A stretch of 64,000 nt of DNA from contig NZ_FNYY01000013.1 of the NCBI RefSeq assembly GCF_900109145.1, forward strand, positions 79,649-143,648. The letters are read 5' to 3'. The translations under genes were made by a program, and so were the position numbers. This stretch comes from Marinovum algicola. GTDB taxonomy: Bacteria > Pseudomonadota > Alphaproteobacteria > Rhodobacterales > Rhodobacteraceae. Numbering within the stretch: the stretch's first letter is position 1; every line of letters starts with the position of its first letter. Under the pieces are notes generated by a model, which had not been told where the DNA came from, did no database searches, and saw only the letters and a list, made by a program, of their open reading frames with translations. This document shows, one piece after another, positions 59,878 through 64,000 of this stretch.

Positions 59878-61071
59878 TCAGGCCGCCCTGAGCAGCTTCT
59901 TCATGTTCTGGTTGGCGTCCGCCAGCAGCGCCGGGTCGAGCGTCGCGCCGGCAAGCCGCTGTGCGATCTTGATGTCCCGGGAAACGGCATTGCTCGGCCC
60001 GAGCCCGGCGGCACCGATCAGCTGCCCGGCATCGTTGGAGTAGAAACGCACCTCGGCGCCGTTCCCCAGATCGCGGATGGCGGCCGGGTCGCCCTCTGTT
60101 TCGCCGAAGCCCTGCAACCCGAGATCGTATTGATCCGACCAGAACCAGACCGGCCCGGAGAACCTTGCATCGCCACCGGCCAGGTTGGCGCCTGCCACAT
60201 CCCGCTGGGCCTGAGCATTCTGCCAGGTCTCATAGTGTCGATAGCCGCCGTCCGGCGCCTGCACCGCGGCACAATCGCCTGCCGCAAAGATCCGGGGGTC
60301 TTCGGTACGCAAGCCCGCGTCGACGCAGATACCGTTCTGGGTGGTCAGCCCTGCCGCCTCTGCCAGGTCGATATTTGGCGTGACACCGATCGCGGCGACG
60401 GCCAGATCGGTGTCGATGGTCTGGCCGTTCTCCAGCACCACCGAGAACGCGGTACAGACGCGCAGGGCGACGCCGCAGCGGATATCAACTCCACGTTGCC
60501 GGTGGCGCTCGGCCAGGCGCATCGCGAAAGGTTCCGGGACATTGCGGCCAAGAGGGCGCGGCCCGGCTTCCAGCACGGTGACCTTCGCACACCTCCCGAT
60601 CAGGACAGCTGCGAGTTCCAGGCCGATGAGCCCGGCGCCGACAATGGTCACGCGGGTCGAAGCCCCGGCGGAGCGGAACACCTCCCGCGCGTCCTCGATC
60701 GTGCGGAAAACACGTGCATGCTCGCCGCCCGGACAGGCCAGAGTGCGCGGCCGCGCCCCGGTGGTGAGCAGAAGCTTGTCGTAGCCAAGCGCGCTGCCGA
60801 CAGAGAGCTGCAACTGCCGGTTTGCTCGGTCGATTTCGGTGACAGTGACGCCGGACCTCAGGGCGATCGCGCACGCAGACAGAGCCTCTTTCGAGGTGAT
60901 CGGCTTTTCGATAACTCCGGCGGCATCAGGCTTGGACAGCGGCGGCCGCTCGTAGGGCAGTGTGGTCTCGGCGCCGATCACGGTGATCTCGCCCGCATAT
61001 CCCGCATTTCGGGCTGCAAATGCGGCACGCAGGCCACATTCGCCGGCGCCGACGATGACGATCCCTGCCAC
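59878..61071 (-). CDS. mocF: FAD-dependent ferredoxin reductase (MocF-like)
   Basis: 397 residues. Two nucleotide folds: FAD (GIVIVGAGECGLRAAFAARN, residues 3-22) and NAD(P) (TRVTIVGAGLIGLELAAVL near residue 145), then IFAAGDCAAV near residue 260. Typical of rubredoxin/ferredoxin reductases of Rieske oxygenase-like systems. It lies 1 bp after the ferredoxin gene and should pass NAD(P)H electrons to it for the desaturase-type oxygenase. Confidence 0.9.
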   Translation of the reverse strand: MAGIVIVGAGECGLRAAFAARNAGYAGEITVIGAETTLPYERPPLSKPDAAGVIEKPITSKEALSACAIALRSGVTVTEIDRANRQLQLSVGSALGYDKLLLTTGARPRTLACPGGEHARVFRTIEDAREVFRSAGASTRVTIVGAGLIGLELAAVLIGRCAKVTVLEAGPRPLGRNVPEPFAMRLAERHRQRGVDIRCGVALRVCTAFSVVLENGQTIDTDLAVAAIGVTPNIDLAEAAGLTTQNGICVDAGLRTEDPRIFAAGDCAAVQAPDGGYRHYETWQNAQAQRDVAGANLAGGDARFSGPVWFWSDQYDLGLQGFGETEGDPAAIRDLGNGAEVRFYSNDAGQLIGAAGLGPSNAVSRDIKIAQRLAGATLDPALLADANQNMKKLLRAA

Positions 61072-61072
61072 C

Positions 61073-61384
61073 TCAGACCTCGATCAGCACGCGGCCGTTT
61101 TCGACCTTGGCGGGATAGGTGGCGAGGTTGACGCAGACCGGCGCGCGTTTCGCCTCTCCGGTGCGGTAATCGAACTGGCCGTTATGCTTGGGGCATTCGA
61201 TCACGTAATCCATCACCAGCCCGTCCACCAGATGCACCTGTTCGTGGGTGCATAGACCGTCGGTGCAGAAGAACTCGTCGTCCGGGCTGCGATAGATCGC
61301 GAAGGTGCGCCCGTCGTGATCGAAGCGGATCAGGTCTTCTTCGTCGATGTCGTCGGTCGCGCAGGCGTCGATCCATTGTGCCAT
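61073..61384 (-). CDS. mocE: Rieske [2Fe-2S] ferredoxin (MocE-like)
   Basis: 103 residues with a canonical Rieske site: C45-T-H47 and C64-P-K-H67. Small soluble ferredoxin that carries electrons between the reductase (59878) and the hydroxylase (61409). Preceded by a ribosome site (AAAGGAC) in the 24-bp gap to the desaturase gene. Confidence 0.92.
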   Translation of the reverse strand: MAQWIDACATDDIDEEDLIRFDHDGRTFAIYRSPDDEFFCTDGLCTHEQVHLVDGLVMDYVIECPKHNGQFDYRTGEAKRAPVCVNLATYPAKVENGRVLIEV

Positions 61385-61408
61385 GATACTGTCCTTTCGA
61401 GCTTTTTG

Positions 61409-62488
61409 TTATTCCGCAGGAACGCCGAGTGCCTCGGCATGCAGGTCTTCGCGATAAGGCCGTGCGGTGCCCGGAAGTTCGCGCTTCAAAAAATAATCCT
61501 CGTAGCGCAGCTGGCGTTTCAGGGCCGGCCAGATCTCGCGGTAGGCATCGAGGATCGACGTATTGGGCGCCGGCAGGTCGTGCTTGATCTTCTCGTGCAG
61601 TTCCGGCAGCCGGTGATAGGGCACCATCGGAAACATGTGGTGTTCGACGTGGTAGTTCATGTTCCAGTAGACGAAGCGGCTGACCGGGTTGATATAGACG
61701 GTGCGGCTGTTGAGCCGGTGGTCCAGCACGTTGTCGGCCAGACCCGCGTGCTGCATGATGCCGGTCATTACGTGGTGCCAGGCGCCGTAGAGCCGCGGCA
61801 GGCCGATCACCATGAGCGGCAGGATCGACTGCATGGCGACCGCGAGGACAATCGTCGCGGCATAGATCAGCACCCAGATGCGGGCGACGCGGAACACCTT
61901 GGGCCGCTCCTGCTCGGGAATGAAATCGGCCTCTTCTGGGCCGAGATGTCCGGCGGCGTTCTGTAGCATGTGTTTCCAGCCGGTCAGCGCGTCCAGAATG
62001 CCGAAGAAATTCAGGAAGATGCGGAACAGCGCCGGCGGGCGCATGGCAACAATCTCCGGATCGCGACCGACGATGATCGTGTCGGTGTGGTGCCGCGCAT
62101 GGCTCCAGCGCCAGACCACCGGGTTGCGGACCATGCAGAAGCTGGCGATCTGATAGACCGCGTTGTTCATCCATGGCGTCTTGAAGGCGGTGCCGTGGCC
62201 GCATTCGTGCCAGCGCGAGTCCATCGCCGAGCCGTAGAGGACGCCATAGGCCAGCCAGGCGGGCGCCGACCAGGGCGACGGCCAGAGCGCGATGCCGAGG
62301 CCGGCCAGCAGGATCATCGCCCCGAACAACAGGATCGTGTCGCGGACCGCCGGCTGGTCGCTGCGCTGCATTAGCGCCTTCATCTCCTTGCGCGGAACCT
62401 CGGTGTGATACCACTGGGCCGTGGCCAGCCCGGTCTTGACGGCCCGCGCCGCATCGGGGCCCAGCAGGGAATAATCGCGCTTTGTCAT
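61409..62488 (-). CDS. mocD: Fatty-acid-desaturase-type oxygenase (MocD-like)
   Basis: 359 residues from ATG 62488 with GGGAGGAT upstream. Membrane diiron protein with three His boxes: HECGHGTAF, HARHHTDT and HVEHHMFP, plus four hydrophobic segments. In rhizopine catabolism MocD, with MocE and MocF, removes the O-methyl group of 3-O-methyl-scyllo-inosamine; the adjacent iolB supports an inositol-derivative substrate. True fatty-acid desaturation is the alternative but would not need a Rieske partner of this kind. Confidence 0.85.
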   Translation of the reverse strand: MTKRDYSLLGPDAARAVKTGLATAQWYHTEVPRKEMKALMQRSDQPAVRDTILLFGAMILLAGLGIALWPSPWSAPAWLAYGVLYGSAMDSRWHECGHGTAFKTPWMNNAVYQIASFCMVRNPVVWRWSHARHHTDTIIVGRDPEIVAMRPPALFRIFLNFFGILDALTGWKHMLQNAAGHLGPEEADFIPEQERPKVFRVARIWVLIYAATIVLAVAMQSILPLMVIGLPRLYGAWHHVMTGIMQHAGLADNVLDHRLNSRTVYINPVSRFVYWNMNYHVEHHMFPMVPYHRLPELHEKIKHDLPAPNTSILDAYREIWPALKRQLRYEDYFLKRELPGTARPYREDLHAEALGVPAE

Positions 62489-62583
62489 GATATCCTCCCA
62501 GGATAAGCGGTTGATCCAGCGATACACCGACCCCGCGATTCTTCGGAGAGACGGGCTTGCCGTTAACCTCAAAACACATCATC

Positions 62584-63651
62584 ATGAGCGACATCCATGA
62601 TGCGAATACCTCAAGCCCTATGTCCCGTCGTCCAACCCTGAAAGACCTGGCAGAGGCCGCCGGCGTGGGCCTGGCGACTGTCGACCGCGTATTGAACGGA
62701 CGCGACAACGTCCGCCAAGCGACAGTCAGGCGCGTGCTGATCGCGGCGCAGGAGATCGGCTATCCGACGGCTCGGCTTGCCGAGATCAATGACCGGACGG
62801 AGCGGCCCGTGGTGCGCTTCGGCTTCGTGCTGCACAAACCGTCGCAGGCCTTCTACCGCAGTTTCGCCGCAGCGCTGGAGGCCGCGGTGGCAGAACGTCA
62901 GGACGTGCGCGGCCGATGCGAGATCCGCTTTTCAGCCTCGCAATCGCCCGGTGACTTCGCCGCCGAACTGCAAGAGGCCGGCCAGAGCGCGCAGGTGCTG
63001 GCCACTTCGGCGATCAACCACCCCGGCCTCTCAAGGGCAATCACCGCGCTGCAGGGCGCGGGCAAACCGGTATTCTCGCTGCTCAACGACGCGGCCTCGG
63101 GCATCCAGCAAAGCTACCTCGGCCTCGACAACGTCAAGGTCGGGCGGATTGCAGGCTGGATGATCGCAACGCAGGTCCGTGATCCCGGCAAGGTCGCCGT
63201 CTTCATCGGCGGTAACCGCTGGCACGGCCATATCCTGCGCGAGACCGGGCTGCGCAGCTACCTGCGCGATCATGCACCGGGACTGGAACTGCTGGACGCG
63301 GTGGTGAACCTTGAGACCCGGCAGGTGACCTACGAGGCGACACTCGACCTGCTTGACCGTCATCCGGACCTGCGCGGCATCTACGTGGCGGGCGGTGGCA
63401 TGGAAGGCGCGATCGCCGCACTGCGGGAACTCCGCCCGCCCGGCAAAGTGGCGCTGGTGGTCAATGAGTTGACCGACGACAGCCGCGCCGCGCTGGCCGA
63501 CCGCTACGCCAGCCTGGTCATCGCCACGCCGCTGACCGAGCTGTCCCGACAGCTCGTCGACCTGATGATCGAGGCGACGCGCCAGTCCGCGCCCCCGGTT
63601 TCGGCACAGCACTTCCTGACGCCGCAGCTCTACGGGCCGGAGTCGATCTGA
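62584..63651 (+). CDS. LacI-family transcriptional regulator
   Basis: 355 residues from ATG 62584 (a TTG at 62557 and an ATG at 62620 are alternatives; none has a strong ribosome site). LacI helix-turn-helix TLKDLAEAAGVGLATVDRVL and a periplasmic-binding-like effector domain with IYVAGGGMEGAIAALREL. Divergent from mocD and convergent with iolB (3-bp gap), so it likely responds to an inositol or rhizopine intermediate and controls these genes. Confidence 0.9.
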   Translation: MSDIHDANTSSPMSRRPTLKDLAEAAGVGLATVDRVLNGRDNVRQATVRRVLIAAQEIGYPTARLAEINDRTERPVVRFGFVLHKPSQAFYRSFAAALEAAVAERQDVRGRCEIRFSASQSPGDFAAELQEAGQSAQVLATSAINHPGLSRAITALQGAGKPVFSLLNDAASGIQQSYLGLDNVKVGRIAGWMIATQVRDPGKVAVFIGGNRWHGHILRETGLRSYLRDHAPGLELLDAVVNLETRQVTYEATLDLLDRHPDLRGIYVAGGGMEGAIAALRELRPPGKVALVVNELTDDSRAALADRYASLVIATPLTELSRQLVDLMIEATRQSAPPVSAQHFLTPQLYGPESI

Positions 63652-63654
63652 GCC

Positions 63655-64000
63655 TCACCCGTCTTTATCGATGATCCACTTGACGGCGGGGTCGGGCAGG
63701 AATCGCCAGTTGCGGCGGGGGCCGGCCATGACGTTGAGGTAGTACATCTCGAAGCCGTAAGGCGCGCCGCAGGGGTGGTGGCCGCGGGGGACCAGGACGA
63801 CGTCGCCATCGTGCACCGCCATGCATTCGTCGAGCGTGCCATCCTCGGTATAGACCCGCTGCACGCCGAATCCCGAGGCCGGGTTAAGGCGATGGTAATA
63901 GGTTTCCTCCAGATAGGTGATGCGCGGGAAGTCGTCCTCGTCGTGACGGTGGCTGGGGTAGGAGGACCAGTGGCCGGCGGGGGTGAAGACCTCGGTGACC
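63655..64000 (-). CDS. iolB: 5-deoxy-glucuronate isomerase IolB, 5' part outside window
   Basis: At least 115 C-terminal residues run to the window edge. The cupin blocks YHRLNPASGFGVQRVYTEDG, VVLVPRGHHP and GFEMYYLNVMAGPRRNWRFL with the final HHPCGAPYG segment are typical of IolB, which converts 5-deoxy-glucuronate to 5-dehydro-2-deoxy-gluconate in myo-inositol breakdown. The visible His residues are in the cupin metal site. Confidence 0.93.
   Translation of the reverse strand, partial: VTEVFTPAGHWSSYPSHRHDEDDFPRITYLEETYYHRLNPASGFGVQRVYTEDGTLDECMAVHDGDVVLVPRGHHPCGAPYGFEMYYLNVMAGPRRNWRFLPDPAVKWIIDKDG

Noticed and set aside
1..64000. tRNA, rRNA or riboswitch genes
   Set aside because: No cloverleaf, rRNA or known riboswitch pattern was recognised by eye; a covariance-model scan was not possible.

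Overview
The window is high-GC, tightly packed bacterial DNA with many 1-8 bp stop/start overlaps. It is rich in ABC, TRAP and TTT transporters, FCD-type GntR regulators, sulfonate and malonate genes and a rhizopine/inositol-type locus. Together these suggest a heterotrophic alphaproteobacterium, probably of the Rhodobacteraceae/Roseobacter or Rhizobiales type (inference from gene content only).

Layout. 1-5061: the end of a sugar-catabolic operon (TIM-barrel isomerase, Gfo/Idh/MocA dehydrogenase, RbsACB-like sugar ABC transporter). 5385-7095: a lone NAD(P)/FAD oxidoreductase and a decayed proC. 7128-13046: an Aap-type amino-acid ABC transporter with a class IV aminotransferase and a divergent GntR regulator behind three operator-like palindromes. 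13302-15671: a scarred tripartite tricarboxylate (TctBA) locus. 15878-24028: a malonate locus (matR, malonyl-CoA decarboxylase, malonyl-CoA synthetase) continuing into two amidases and an AtoE-like permease. 24279-28100: an IS1595-type element with 23-bp perfect terminal inverted repeats that carries a DUF433/PIN-like pair, a Cas2-fold-like small protein and a 57-residue TTG-start gene; it sits against the 3' half of a broken IS701 transposase. 28420-30488: a SoxCD-like sulfite dehydrogenase beside a decayed TauE-type exporter.

30888-43975 is the most unusual region. It is a [NiFe]-hydrogenase operon resembling the actinobacterial-type (group 1h) enzymes. It opens with a CooC-family nickel ATPase gene and a MerR regulator gene with C-terminal cysteine pairs. 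Five consecutive genes for ~100-residue single-span membrane proteins lie between the small- and large-subunit genes. After the large subunit come a protein of uncertain (possibly protease-like) type, a protein with a Cys/His-rich tail, a Rieske-like protein with an altered second motif, a maturation protease, and hypF, hypC, hypD and hypE. No hypA or hypB is present. Two promoters in the operon share a 19-bp box with a MerR-type dyad.

44120-46988: an RclR-like AraC regulator with spondin-domain, membrane and DUF417 (RclC-like) genes. 47026-56937: an apparently complete isethionate pathway: TRAP transporter, IclR regulator, GMC dehydrogenase, Xsc, a YeiH-type exporter and Pta. 56955-58995: a small island with an integrase remnant, a GSU2403-type nucleotidyltransferase behind operator-like repeats, and an IS630 remnant. 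59062-64000: a mocDEF-like oxygenase operon with a PanB-like gene, a LacI regulator and the end of iolB.

Working together: the isethionate genes would yield acetyl-CoA and sulfite. Sulfite can leave through the YeiH-type carrier or be oxidised by the SoxCD-like enzyme, giving electrons. The hydrogenase would add electrons from H2. Both fit a mixotrophic life on small organic and organosulfur compounds.
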